From Macrobrachium rosenbergii (Eukaryota > Arthropoda > Malacostraca > Decapoda > Palaemonidae), in contig NC_089743.1 of NCBI RefSeq assembly GCF_040412425.1, positions 88,936,971-89,000,970 of the forward strand: a DNA stretch of 64,000 nt. Direction: 5' to 3'. Under the pieces are notes generated by a model, which saw nothing but the letters and a program-made list of their open reading frames with translations, was not told where the DNA came from and ran no database searches. The position numbers and the translations under genes were made by a program. Each line of letters opens with the position of its first letter. Positions within the stretch are counted from its first letter, which is position 1. Below, piece after piece: positions 36,575 through 50,224 of this stretch.

Positions 36575-36730
36575 CCACCATCCACTCTCTCATCACTCCA
36601 TAACTTTCTTCTCGACTCCTCATCTTCGTCCCATAAAGTTTGAGACTACCTCCCTCAAGTCATGAACAGACCTGTGGCAGGGGGATCAACTCTTCCCACT
36701 GATCCCAAATTAATCATCACTTTTAATATG

Positions 36731-36731
<1 letters not shown>

Positions 36732-36774
<43 letters not shown>

Positions 36775-36785
36775 CGCGCGCGCGC
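36732..36785. repeat. (GT)n(GC)n microsatellite
   Basis: About 19 GT dinucleotides followed by seven alternating CG steps, a sequence able to adopt Z-DNA. A shorter GT run lies at 36915-36935. Confidence 0.96.
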
Positions 36786-36939
36786 TTGTGGTTGCGTTTT
36801 TTGCATTACAAGCCCTCAATCAATATTACTTTGGTCAACGCCTGGAAATCACGTATATTGCTCGGTCAACACTGATCCTAAATTAATCAAGTTTCCGACC
36901 ATTCTTCGTGTGTGGATGTGTGTGTGTGTGTGTGTCACA

Positions 36940-38060
36940 AGTCCTCAACAAACGTCAGTTTGGTAAAATTTGTAAATTACTTACAATATATCTATTTTAC
37001 GAAAGCTAAACAAAACTAAATAGGTTTTCGATCTCTCTCTCTCTTCCATGCGCGCATGCGCCTGTATGTGTGGTGCAACCCCCTATTCTGCATCATTTAG
37101 GTCAACGTCTCGAGATAGCGGGTATCTCCGTGATCAGCAGTCACGTCATCAAACTTTGTTGAACTTGATTATAGGGGACCGACAACAAACCCAAGGAGGC
37201 AGCCCTCTACTCCCTGAATCCAAGTGGCCCCCCCTCTCTTCCAACACTGAGGCTCTGTGGCCTCCTAACTAAGCAGCTCCCAAAAACCTTTGCGGTTTAC
37301 CAAGGAAGGACAGCTAGCCCCTTGAAAGTTTTAACAGGAGGATTCTATTCTATCTGGATCCAGGTCTAGCCAGAATAAAAAGACGAAAATAAATAGCTCA
37401 GAGCAGTTAGAGCCCCTGAGGAATCGAGGAACTGAACACTTCAGTAGCTATTCTTTTACACGATGAAGAAAAATATTACCTCGAAAGCCGATCTCTTACA
37501 GCTATTTCTAAATATGTTTTTGAATACTCTGTTGGCAAAATTTCAAATTGTCCCCAAGAATAGAGCAGCGTTGCAAATTCATAATCATGGGACTGCTTAT
37601 GAGGAAAAGCTTAGAAATAAAATAAAAGACACGACAACTACGCATCAGTGATTACTAAACGCTACTACTTCCATCCTTAACTGATAGCTCTAACAACACG
37701 TTTAGAAATTCAATCAGACAGAATTGATATTCAATAGAGATTAATACACAATGTCTACAAAAACAATCAGTCAAACATTAAAACAAAAACAAGCACAATG
37801 TGAATACTTAATAAGCATTGGGACATTCTATACACTCTTCTCAGTCTATCGTAGAGTACCTGCGGGACTGATTAATATCAAATGTGACAGGTATCCGAGA
37901 CTAAGAGGTGAAAGGCCTACATCACGCTCAACGGGTAGGCCTAAACAAAGTACCTTGCCCTGAAGGAAAAGAATAAGGTTGATGTCATCTTAGGCTTTAG
38001 AACAAAAACTTAATTTTCACTGCACTACTAACAGCAAAAATTTTTGTCCTTTTATACTGA
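36940..38060. other. No feature recognised
   Basis: A GC-richer stretch near 37050-37290 has no coding signature. The frames at 37463-37651 and 37751-37963 are not recognised and look random. Confidence 0.45.
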
Positions 38061-38079
38061 CTTTAAATCATTTGGATGT

Positions 38080-38240
38080 GTGTTTGTGTTTGTGTTTGTG
38101 TGTGTATATATATATGTATATATATATGTATATATATATATATTTATATATATATATATATATGAGTATATATATTGATGTATTGATATTGATATATTTA
38201 TATATACACTCATACATCTATATATATATGTATATAAACT
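38080..38240. repeat. Compound GT/TA/TATG microsatellite
   Basis: GTTTGTGTTTGTG followed by irregular TA-rich units. It abuts the SINE at 38236. Confidence 0.93.
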
Positions 38241-38375
38241 TTCTGGCTCACATCGGGATCGAACCCCGGTCTCTCAAACATGAAAGGCCAGGGCAGTACC
38301 AATTGATCCACACAAGTCACAAAAGAAGTTGGAACCTAAGTACCTCTGTCCCTGAGGTACATAAATATATATATA
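38236..38375 (-). mobile_element. tRNA-derived SINE, head type D
   Basis: On the minus strand an A-box-like TGTGGATCAATTGGTACTGC is followed by GAGAGACC and a canonical B box GGGGTTCGATCCC, closing into TGTGAGCCAG. Upstream sequence with a GTACCTCAGGGACAGAGGTAC dyad precedes the head. It is flanked by TA-rich microsatellites on both sides. The extra 5' body and poor stems argue against a functional tRNA gene. Confidence 0.6.
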
Positions 38376-38434
38376 CAGGAGTGATGTATGTCCAATTATA
38401 GAAGGCACACACATATATATATACTTGTATATGT

Positions 38435-38440
38435 GTATAG

Positions 38441-38519
<79 letters not shown>

Positions 38520-38522
38520 CAT
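38435..38522. repeat. (TA)n microsatellite
   Basis: About 40 TA dinucleotides. Confidence 0.98.
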
Positions 38523-39237
38523 ATATACTATAACACTAGTGAGAAACAATTTATATAAAAATGAAAACGTGAAAAAATTAGACTAATCATTTCTCTAAAA
38601 ACCTTCGGGCAGATCTAGGCAACAATTTATAACCGCCCCCCCCTCTCCCTCAAAAGAAGCAAACCTGTACTTAAAAACGATCATCTTTTTAAATAAAGGT
38701 AGATATTCAAGGGCGCAGCGTGAGGCTCATGTTTCATAGATCTCTTTATACATCCACTTCGACTGCTCTCCCCCTTTCACCGTCCCGGATGTTAGGGTGA
38801 CTTCAAACTTCTCCGAGATAGATTGAATGAAGTTAATTCAATTGCTTGTATCCCTCTATTGAAATCTTTTCTTTTTAGATTTCTGTAATATAATTCCCTT
38901 TTACTTTACCTCGGTTAATTGAGCTCTATCCCTGTCCATCACCGTGTGGAATATTACTATACTGATGCAGTCTCCTTTCTGTTACATCAGTGAACCCACT
39001 CTTACATCTTCTGTAGACCCCGTTTTCTTCTTCACAATTTTGCAGCCACTCATTTCTAACACCTTCAAGTTCATCACTTCCCATACTGACACTAGAAATC
39101 ACCAATCAGTGGGGACACTATTTCGACACCCAAAGAAAGCTTACTTCTTTCCTCAGATTGGAAATCAATCCAAGAAAAACCTTGTACACTAAAATCTAAA
39201 TACGTTGAAAAGTACTTTTTGCAATGCAATTAATAAA
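38523..39237. other. No feature recognised
   Basis: AT-rich DNA. An 82-codon frame at 38944-39192 has no identifiable domain. Confidence 0.5.
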
Positions 39238-39254
39238 TAAATATATATATATAC

Positions 39255-39300
<46 letters not shown>
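39238..39300. repeat. (TA)n microsatellite
   Basis: Interrupted TA/TACA units and then about 19 uninterrupted TA. Confidence 0.95.
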
Positions 39301-39301
<1 letters not shown>

Positions 39302-39399
39302 TATATAAGTTTTAGCAATGAAATAAATATATATGTGCCCTTTTTTCCCAAGAGGTGGAGGCTTCAGGTGGTAACCTTCCGGTTCTTAGGAAGACTTTT

Positions 39400-39612
39400 G
39401 GGATGAAACTTCTAAACCCCACCCCCTCCGTACCTTAAATCACCATGGTTGCACCCCACCATAGTCGTAATCAAAGTCTAGAGAATACATGGCCAAGACG
39501 CACTGTCGATTTGGACAAAATGCACCTAAATCCTGCTTTGTCTCGGTCGGGAATCGAACCTAGCACTTGTCGCTGGTAAGGCAATCGTCCTAACCACTTA
39601 CATACAATCCAC
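39400..39612 (-). mobile_element. tRNA-derived SINE, head type E
   Basis: On the minus strand the A-box-like TAAGTGGTTAGGACGATTGC and a perfect B box GGTTCGATTCC (around 39551) are spaced as in a tRNA. A body follows, running through GTCCAAATCGACAGTGCGTC to about 39400. The non-tRNA body makes a SINE more likely than a tRNA gene. Confidence 0.65.
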
Positions 39613-39639
39613 GTACTACATACAAACACACACGTCTAT

Positions 39640-41240
39640 ATGTGTGTGTGCATTTATACTATAATACAGGGTTACAGATGCACTAAAAACAGTTAAAGAA
39701 ATAGAGGAAAGATTGGAAATCCTCAAAAGTAGTCATCATCATCTGCCTTAAAGACAAACGATTGATAGTAAAAACTTAAACCCAGAGATGGCGAGAGATA
39801 AAATTTGAGCAATTGCTACTTACAAGTACTTTATACAGTGATCCTGCTATTATGTTTAAGTGCCAATTTATGTACCGCAATAAGAAATAAAAGAAAAACT
39901 TAATTACCAAACATAATAAATATCTTATATATATCGTGACTGTTTGCAAATACGTACTTCAAGCAAATTCAAATCAATCTTGGAGGACGTTCATACAATC
40001 ACAACAGCTTCATCCGTGACTCACTCTTGTGGATTCATTTTGCCAGTTCTTCTATTTCTGTGTACATTATGGGTAAGCATAAATGAAAGTGTATATCTGT
40101 ATGGAACGAGTTAGGTCTAAAATTGGGCCTAATTGACCAAAGTTTAAAATGAATTCTTCTAAACAAGTTCCACCCCCAACTCCCTCTCTCGGAAACATAC
40201 GATAAAGTCGCATCTGGGGTGGAAAGACAAAGAGACAAGGAATAAGAAGGGGGATTAATTAATAGACCCAAGTGATTAGTACTCCGTCAAAACGTCTACC
40301 ATCATATAATTAATAAGGGGAGGAAGATAATCTCGCCCCTCTGGGATAAAACCATTCAAACGAGATTCTCTTCCTGTCCCCCTATTTACTTACGTTTGTT
40401 GTTCCGTCGCATGTGACATTCCACCTCATTTAGCGCTATATGAAGGCCCGGATGACGTATGTCAAGGGCAAATTACCAATTATTAATAGTCATTAACATC
40501 AGATCCCGGTAATAACGGGTAACCATGGGAACGGTGCCAACAAAAACGCGTCCTGTAACGAAGAGAACTAAATGGATTATGATGTCTCCAGCTGTACGGG
40601 CGAGCATTCATACATGCACAGAGCTACTGACAAGGTGTAAGTGTGTTTCTACACAAGTGAAACTCCTGTTTCTACACAAGTGAAACTTCTGTTTCTACAC
40701 AAGTGAAACTCCTATTATTCCAAAGTGCTCTAGCGTCATTGTATCATCCTTAAGGTATCATGCATGATTAGACTAAATCTAGCACTGGTAACTTTTTAAT
40801 GCACTAGAAAATTCTTCTCTCCTACGTCTGCTACCAGCACATCCGGTCTTCCACATTCATTATTTATCACCATTCTCTGACAATAAAATACTTTTTATAT
40901 CTAGTTTTAAATTCTGTTAAAGATTTATCAGATATGCCATCATGTATTCACTTTAAATCAACTTTCATTTGTATATCAAATTTAAGTTACATCAGTTGAC
41001 AGAGTCTGTCTCTCTTTAACACGGTACTATTTCCTCGGCTGGTTCGTAGAGCCCTTGGGTCCACACCAGACCACTTATTTTCATTATATTCCACACTTTG
41101 GGTTGCACTCGTGCGGGTCAACCTTAGTCTCGGTTGAGACACGGGTTAAGAGGTCCACACCAGGCCTCGTATTCCCTTTACCGTAACTTACGGATTGCCA
41201 ATGTTCAAGAGCCCTTGTTGGCATGAGGTCAACATAATCT
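39640..41240. other. No gene seen; a small 23-bp repeat and a degenerate block repeat
   Basis: Holds the 23-bp repeat at 40644-40712 and, at 41040-41230, a degenerate block in which GAGCCCTTG and GGTCCACACCAG-like phrases recur. The MITE at 41245 sits inside that block. Confidence 0.5.
40644..40712. repeat. Three tandem 23-bp units
   Basis: TGTTTCTACACAAGTGAAAC plus TCC repeats three times (starts 40644, 40667, 40690), with one substitution. Confidence 0.97.
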
Positions 41241-41244
41241 AGAC

Positions 41245-41418
41245 AAGTGGTTCTTAACCTTTTTTAATGTATGCACCCCTTTCAAATCACCAGTCAGCTA
41301 TCGCACTCCCTGAATTGCTGCAATCAAAAAAATTTAAAAAACTAAAATACAAAGTTGGTATGATGTGTATTAACAACAAAACCACATCTTTTTAATCTTT
41401 ATTCACAAACCTTACAAT

Positions 41419-41449
<31 letters not shown>

Positions 41450-41477
41450 CACACACAATAATACACAATAATACACA

Positions 41478-41528
<51 letters not shown>

Positions 41529-41694
41529 GATTTACTTTATTTAATTTTAGTTAATCTAATTTTTTTTTTTTGCAAAAAAATAACATCCGTATACATAATA
41601 TATTTTGTTTTAATTACTCATAGGCATCCCCGCACCCATCAGGAACCGGCTTCGCACCCCGGGTCCCAGCACCCCAGGTTAATAAGAACCGCTG
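41245..41694 (+). mobile_element. hAT-type MITE with 8-bp target duplication
   Basis: The ends AAGTGGTTCTTAACC and the inverse GGTTAATAAGAACCGCTG form imperfect terminal inverted repeats of the CAGYGGTTCTTAACC type known from hAT superfamily MITEs. The element is flanked on both sides by ATCTAGAC (41237-41244 and 41695-41702), a perfect 8-bp duplication as hAT insertion makes. The 450-bp interior has no transposase and contains (AAT)n and (ATT)n microsatellites in inverse orientation (about 41420-41526), which could fold. Confidence 0.88.
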
Positions 41695-41702
41695 ATCTAG
41701 AC

Positions 41703-42649
41703 CAACTAAACTTAATGTCGTTTGGCTAGCTCGAGTCCAGGGGTCTAAATCAGGTCTCATAGCCCCTTTAGCGTCTTACAGGCCAGCTTAACCAGCCTAC
41801 ACAAACAAACCAGTCTACTTGAAGGGCCACTACTCAGAAAATGTGTTGGCCTATCCCCACACAACGCAGAGGAAAAGTCGCCTAATTAAACCTGGAATAT
41901 TATCAAGACCTCAGGCATTTCATGAAACATACAGTTTATGGACAATCACCACTTGCATATTCAATTATGTATGCAACAACCGTCAGGTTCGTTCACTGTT
42001 TGCTTCGGGGGTGAATTTTATGAAAGGTGAAATAATCAGTAAAACATAAGTAATACAAAAATCTGCAAGGATACCGAAATAAGGAACTGTAGATAAACCA
42101 ACAATAACGCGAGCAACATTTTTGGAACCTCTAGTAACAGAGCAAAACCGAAGAAATTTTAGCAAACACATCAGCTATTACAATGGTTTCAGCTAAAATT
42201 AAGAATATATTAAAGCCAGCTTCAACGACATTACTTTCCTTTTGTAATGGCTATCACCTGGAAATAATTTCATGTTCCTACAATTAATCGTTTCTACCAT
42301 ACACAAGTCAAGGGTCATTAACGGTAAGGCAGTTTTCAAGAACAGTATTAATAAGAATGAATTCTGCTACAAGGATTTCAGCTAATGAGTTTCCTATCAA
42401 ATCTGGCATAAAGCTGCCGAACCATACAAACTCATTTTCCCAACAGACTCAGGAAAAGCAGACGCTGAACCAACTGCAATATTTAGCAGCGTCACAAAGC
42501 GACACTCGAGAAATAATTTATCCCTTAGGGACAAAATGACAAATTCGCAGAGAGTACAGCTTCAACGGAACAAACTGAAAGAGGCACCCATTCCTGCCTT
42601 GTCTTTTCGGGATACCATTCTCGTGACTTTTTAATAGAAGATAGATAAA
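41703..42649. other. No feature recognised
   Basis: No repeat or coding signal. Frames of 60-76 codons appear random. Confidence 0.5.
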
Positions 42650-42960
42650 TAGAATATACAATTTAGAACGAAGGCCAAGCGCTGCGACCTATGAGGTCAC
42701 TCAGCGCTGAAAAGGAAAATTGAGAGCAAGAGGTCTGTAAGGTGTAACAGGAGGAAACCCTCGCAGTTGCACGATGAAACAATTATTAGAAGGGGGTGGA
42801 ATGTAAGATGGGAGAAAGAGAATATGAATGGCGTTACAGTAAAAGGAATAAAAGGGGTTGCAGCTAGGTGCCGGAGGGACCTGCAAAGAACCTTAAGTAA
42901 TGCCTACAGTGCACCGCGCGAGGCGCACTGACGGCACTTTCCCCGCCTACGGAGCGTGAC
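42650..42960 (+). repeat. Dispersed repeat family X, longest copy
   Basis: Contains the GGCCAAGCGCTGCGACCTAT and CACTCAGCGCTGAAA dyad at its 5' side, then the blocks shared with 30607-30895, and ends with GTGCACCGCGCGAGGCGCAC and CCCCGCCTACGG. It is about 310 bp and has no long frame. Confidence 0.75.
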
Positions 42961-43257
42961 CTTTTAAAGGCAAAATGTTATCAAGACCTCTGACTATCTC
43001 AACGTCTGCAATAGGCATACAGCTTGCCAAGCCACATTGATTACTCCTTTATTTTTTTTTTTTACTCCGCTTCATAACCGTTGCATGAGCAGAGGGAAGA
43101 AGCTAAAATTAGCAAGCAAACAGTCCAAGAATTTCTGGTTTGTCACTGGCACGCCAGATGGGATTCGGGTGGTCATTGTCACATTCTTTTTGTAGCCTTC
43201 ATGTGGCTGCAGTGACCGATCGAAGGATTTATATACTGTATATTATATAAAGAGAGA

Positions 43258-43406
<149 letters not shown>

Positions 43407-43495
43407 AACAAAGTTACAGCCACGAAGGAAAAGTAAAACGATCGAGATGCTAAATACTTTCTGTCTTATTACCAGGACATGATCACAGCAACTAA

Positions 43496-43496
<1 letters not shown>

Positions 43497-43590
<94 letters not shown>

Positions 43591-43592
43591 AG
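43497..43592. repeat. (TA)n(TG)n microsatellite
   Basis: About 40 TA and then TG dinucleotides. Confidence 0.97.
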
Positions 43593-43760
43593 TATAAGTC
43601 CCAGGGGATACAAAAAGGGTTGGGAGGTCAAAGAACTGTCAATGAATTAACATCGAAATCTACCCATTGGTAATCCTCTCTCACTTATCTTTCAAACCTT
43701 CTGAACATATCAGGTTCTTCTTCCAGGTCAACTGAATTATAACACGTTTTTTACTTTTCA

Positions 43761-44640
<880 letters not shown>

Positions 44641-44644
44641 ATCC

Positions 44645-45145
44645 AAGGCAATATTGGCCATTAGAAGTCTGATCTTTAACTAGTTACCGACAAACAAGGT
44701 GATACAGGCCACCAGAGTTCTCATCTCTTAACTTGCACAGCCAATAAAGGTGATGTAAGCCACCAGAGTTCTGATCTTTAACCAGTACTGCCAATCAAGG
44801 TTATATATACCACCAAAACTGTGATCTTTAACCTGTAATGCCAATCTAGGTGCTGCGACAGGCCACCAAAGTTCTGATCTTTAACCAGTACTGCAAATCA
44901 AGGTGATACAGTCTACCATAGTTCTGATTTTTAACCAGTGCTGCAAATCATGGTGACGTAAGACTGTTAACCGGTACGGTACTGCCAATTGAGGTGATAT
45001 GGACCACCAGAATGCCGATCTTTAACCTGTCCTGACAATCAAGGTAATATGTGCCACCAGAGTTCTGGTCTTTACTGTGTACTGTGAAACAAAGTGCTTC
45101 CATAGGCCACCAGAGTTCTGATGTTTAACCAGTACTGCTCATCTC
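44645..45145. repeat. Degenerate tandem array, unit about 55 bp
   Basis: About nine diverged copies of a unit containing GCCACCAGAGTTCTGATCTT, then TAACCAGTACTGCCAATCAA, then GGTGATACAG. Spacing varies by a few bases and copies differ by 10-30 percent, so the array is old. Confidence 0.88.
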
Positions 45146-45149
45146 CATC

Positions 45150-45735
45150 AGCTTTCAACAGCTTCTTGCTATTGTCCAACCTCAGCCTCACAACTATCCC
45201 TTGAACTGCACACCCTCCCTCACTACTGGTTCATGTTTCTCTAGTGGCATTCACATCAGCATCATTAAAGTACAATTAGAATTTAACTACTGGACGTGAC
45301 ATTTTCCTTTGCCAGTTGCTCTAGATCTCAAGGCGAAGATATGAACAAAAATCTAATACCAATCTAATCATTAGTTTTTTATTTTATTTTTATTTTTTCT
45401 TGCCGGAAAAGATTTTTAACATTTTGTCATTTGTTACGTACACAGATGGAACTCAAAAACGTTCGTCCCTCCTGTGTTTCAAATTTCCAGGCTCAATCTC
45501 TGAAATGACTGAGGTCATTCATAAACAAAATCCGAAGAAAAATATGAAAGATATGAGCAACGACACTAGACGAAGGCGGTGAAGACTAAACCCCAGCTGG
45601 AATATCAATATCAACCGGCAGCCAGGAGCATCATTACACCGTCATCGTCTGACCATGATGAAAAAGGCTTAACTCGAGAGTTTAATAAAACCTTCCTCTA
45701 ATAACAGCAACAGCCACTACTTGCATCATTCCACT
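45150..45735. other. No feature recognised
   Basis: A 60-codon frame at 45400-45582 has no recognisable domain. Confidence 0.5.
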
Positions 45736-45736
45736 G

Positions 45737-45740
<4 letters not shown>

Positions 45741-45791
<51 letters not shown>

Positions 45792-45797
45792 CTCTCT
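45741..45797. repeat. (CT)n microsatellite
   Basis: About 27 CT dinucleotides with one interruption at 45773-45775. Confidence 0.97.
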
Positions 45798-45928
45798 TCA
45801 ATTTCATTAAAACGTTCATCTTCGAGTTTTGACGACACTTAAAAAAGAAAAAAATTTAATAATTTACCCTCAAACTTTCTACGCAAATTAAGAACTAAAA
45901 CCTCATACGAAATTTAACCAAAAATTTA

Positions 45929-46083
45929 TATGTATGTATATATATGTGTGTGTTTTATTATACATATATATATAATTATTTTGTATTTCCTAAGAGGTTT
46001 ATGTTCTTACTCTGCAGATAAAGTCTGGAGTAAATTATCCATTTTATACATACAGTACATATACATATACATACATACAGTAC

Positions 46084-46139
<56 letters not shown>

Positions 46140-46142
46140 TAT
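45929..46142. repeat. TA-rich microsatellite cluster
   Basis: TATG, TACA and TA units interrupted by unique DNA. The main TA block is at 46087-46142. Confidence 0.9.
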
Positions 46143-46382
46143 TAGAAAATAAAAATTTAATAAGAAATACTACTGGAAAGATACTCTGAGGAGAAAACAG
46201 GGCACTCTTTCGTTGGAATGACTTTTGGAAAGAAATTTAAAGTGAAAGATTTAAAAGAGATGGATCTAAATGACGGGAGTGAAATTAATAAAATCCAATT
46301 CGACAACGCTTGCAGACATGCAGACATGCCTGCCGAGGATATAAATATAAACAGCTTGTAGAATGGAAGGACACCATAAGCT

Positions 46383-46409
46383 GGTGGTGGTGGTGGTGGT
46401 GGTGGTGGA
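46383..46409. repeat. (GGT)n microsatellite
   Basis: Nine GGT/TGG trinucleotides. Confidence 0.97.
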
Positions 46410-46428
46410 AGAGCGTAAGCCTGAATGA

Positions 46429-46487
46429 AAAAGTTAAGTATACCTTAGTTTAACCAGACCACTGAGCTGATTAACAGCTCTTCTAGG
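46429..46487 (-). mobile_element. 5'-truncated SINE-A tail with 10-bp target duplication
   Basis: Only 59 bp of the SINE-A 3' end remain. The flanks are GCCTGAATGA at 46419-46428 and 46488-46497, an exact duplication. It is a second example of 3'-end-only insertion alongside 12621-12702. Confidence 0.85.
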
Positions 46488-46497
46488 GCCTGAATGA

Positions 46498-47044
46498 GGA
46501 ACGGGTTCCAAGGGTATGGGTGAGAGGAACAGCTGTTCCATCCTTTAAAGACAAACGGTGATGGCGATTTCAAGAATTGGGTCTAACCTTATCAAGTAGG
46601 TCTCTGAAGTCATTTGCTTGAATTTCGATTGAGAAGGAAATATGATGGCAAAGAACTGACAGAAGAAAATAAAACGTGATTTTTGACAAGGAAGAGAGTG
46701 CGTGACCCAGAGCTCTTTATGTATAAACTGTGCACAAAATTTGAGACTAAAGGGATACAGTTATATGTGGTATACACGTCAATGAAAAGCTTATGATAAT
46801 TACCAGAGATGCAATGCGAAGTGTTAAGGCTGCATGAAGCAGAAGGCATATATTTAGCAAAGCTGCCGTTACTAAATAATGAAAAGTGGTTAGTTTGTTG
46901 TAAATATAGGTCTCAGACATGAATAAGCTAGTCTAGAGCAAGCGAAATTGGCATCTGATGCTTTGCAGTGTACGAGTATGTATAATAGTGGTGAGAATCT
47001 ACCAAAACTGGCAAAGGGGTTGGAGAGTGTGTGCAAGCAAGGAA
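46498..47044. other. No feature recognised
   Basis: A 79-codon minus-strand frame at 46610-46849 is not recognised. Confidence 0.5.
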
Positions 47045-47045
47045 G

Positions 47046-47320
47046 ACAAAAAGTATATCTTAGTTTAACCAGACCACTGAGCTGGTTAACAGCTCTCCTA
47101 GGGCTGGGCCCGAAGGATTAGATTTATTTACGTGGCTAAGAACCAACTGGTTACCTAGCAGTGGACCTAGCTTATTGGAATCCGAACCACATTATGATGA
47201 GAAATGAATTTCTATCACCAGAAATAAATTCCTCTAATTCTTCATTGGCCGCTCGGAGAGTCGAACGCTGGGCCAACAGCGTGCTAACCGAAACCTCTAC
47301 CCACCCATCCAATGAAGAAC
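47046..47320 (-). mobile_element. SINE-A, longest copy with tRNA-related head
   Basis: On the minus strand, from about 47320: a tRNA-like head GGGTGGGTAGAGGTTTCGGT, GTTAGCACGCTGTTGG, the B box GCGTTCGACTCTCCG, then the conserved body GAAGAATTAGAGGAATTTAT, TGATAGAAATTCATTTCTC and ATGTGGTTCGGATTCC. It ends in GAGCTGTTAACCAGCTCAGT and GGTTAAACTAAGATATACTT. Other copies or fragments lie at 12621, 14933, 46429 and 60779. The 78-codon plus-strand frame over it is an artefact. Confidence 0.85.
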
Positions 47321-47400
47321 TATTCGATAGTAAATGTTACAAAGAGTGGGGTCATCTGGGTAACTGGAAAAACGAAAAATGGAGTAGTCAATGCTAGTAC

Positions 47401-48157
<757 letters not shown>

Positions 48158-48314
48158 TATATTATTCAGCAAACGAGCTGAGCTGACCATAATCACGGAG
48201 AAGCCACATAAGTCTAAGAAAAAGCTACTGTATATCTTAAAACCTAAATAACCCTCATTCCTTTACCACATTTTTTTTATTTTATCTAGGGCATTGCCAC
48301 TGCAAAAACTGACT

Positions 48315-48502
48315 GAAATCACAAAAGTGATGAAATCACAAAAGAGGTAGTAAAGCCTAGCCACAGGAGACAGATATAGAGGTCAGGGGATACAAAGGAT
48401 GGGGTACGGCATAGGGCTTAACCTGCAACCTGGTAAATTATGATGAAAGCAAAAAGTAGAAGTAGCAGTCTTTTCTCAATCGGTAAAGAAAGCGAGTGCC
48501 AT
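48315..48502 (+). repeat. Inverted repeat, left arm
   Basis: GTGATGAAATCACAAAAG through GAAAGCGAGTGCC matches the inverse of 48862-49060 over about 190 bp with roughly 80-85 percent identity by eye. The central spacer is about 360 bp. Confidence 0.8.
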
Positions 48503-48861
48503 TACAATACACATATTGAGTAGGCTTCGGTTTGGACGAATCACCACTGATGATGAGAAGACTATGCACAACAGCGCCTGAGTACAGTACTCTCCAACAC
48601 TGACCCGAACAGGTATTTGTTGAATATAACTTAGTCTCCACAGAAGCAAGAGCAACAGTTGGGAGTTGGCCCGTATTATTCTCGATGAAAAGTAGAAAAA
48701 AGAAAAAAAATAAGAGAAAGAGCAAAAATTTTACCCAAAGAGGCGTTGCGTTTATATGATCTCGCACTTCTGTGTGGACATTTGCTGTCTTCAAATTGTA
48801 TTGCTTGAAGAAGTTACCAGTGTCTATCTCTTCAGGTAGGGTTAGCGCTGTGCATATTATG

Positions 48862-49060
48862 AAGGCACTCGCTTTCTATACTGATCGAGTCAAGACTCCT
48901 ATTTATACTTTTCGCTTTCATCATAATTTATCAGGTTGCGGGGTATAGTCCTACGCCCTATCCCTTCCTTTGTATCCCATGCCCTCCATATCTGTCTCTT
49001 CTGGCTGGGCTTTAACCACGTACCCCTTTTGTGATTTCATCACTTTTTCCTGTGATATAC
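48862..49060 (-). repeat. Inverted repeat, right arm
   Basis: Partner of 48315-48502. Shared blocks include GATACAAAGGA, AAATTATGATGAAAGC and AGAAAGCGAGTGCC. It may represent two inverse copies of an unclassified element or the ends of a foldback element. Confidence 0.8.
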
Positions 49061-50220
49061 TTTATTTTGAGGGTAATAATGTCATTTGTATATCGCACAC
49101 ACTATTACAATCAGCAGGATGATGTCTTACTGCTCAAAACAGCAAATACTACATAAAGCAACAACATATGCACAATATCATCACAAAATTTCAAGCTGTC
49201 AAATCTGAATCCCAGTGATATAGCAAGACAATTTCATTATTATTTTGTACTCTAATTTTCTTAAAGCACCTCATGCCCCGAGTATGAATAAACAAACCCC
49301 GAGGCATGAACCAGATTAGTTCGTTTTCGTCCTACACGACATTTAAATGTATCAATAGGCCTAACATATGTTACAGCACCCATAAAGTTTCCAGAAACAA
49401 GACCGCCCCAGTCTGCCTCCTCCATACACTGGCAGGGCAAATATGACTAACGTGAAATTAACTAATTTACTATCAATTTACACTTGGGAAAATTCACAAT
49501 CCCAAAGTAAGTTGGGTTACCAGTGTGGTCATTTTCCTTAGTTTGGAGGTACCTATCAACTCGGTAGCCTTATAGGTTTATTATTTACAAAATGTTACAA
49601 AATGTGGCCGTTTGTAACAGTAGGGTAAGCTAACTTCGAGAAGACCCGTTTTACAAATACTGAAATCTGAATAGGCCTATAGTAGGCTTCCTGGGCCTTA
49701 TCCTAAGTTATCAGTCTTACTTCTCATAGGGGTTGGATTAAATGCCTAGTATACATGACTTCCTTACATCGGTTTCGAGACAGACTGTGGTTTCTGTGGG
49801 TCTAACCTGAATGCTCTATTTAAACCCGAATGCTCATAGGCCTAACCATACAGAAATATAACGATATTAAACTTGTTTGACAAATAATTTGTTCACTTGG
49901 TTTTTGGAAGGAATGCATTTATGCAACCACAGATAATGTTCACCCTGGTATACAGTCATTATAATCTCACTGACACTGACGATTGAAGGCTCAAATATTG
50001 AGCCTTCGTTGTTCACGGCCTGCAGTTTTCTCTATAAATCATTTACGTACAAGACAAAACGGTCAATTGGTGAGAATTACTTTCCTTCTTTCATTTCATG
50101 ATATATGTGTTATTAAAAATGGTACTAGGTTTGTCTGTATCAAAGCACACAACGTTAAACGAAGAACGTGATTGTAGGAGAAATAGGTAAATAACAAGCA
50201 AAACATATTTATGATAGTAG
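49061..50220. other. No feature recognised
   Basis: Lower repeat density than the preceding 40 kb. No coding exon could be supported. Confidence 0.45.
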
Positions 50221-50224
50221 AGAT

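Noticed and set aside
38236..39612. Functional tRNA genes
   Set aside because: Good B boxes are present, but acceptor and anticodon stems do not pair well and non-tRNA bodies are attached. SINEs explain them better.
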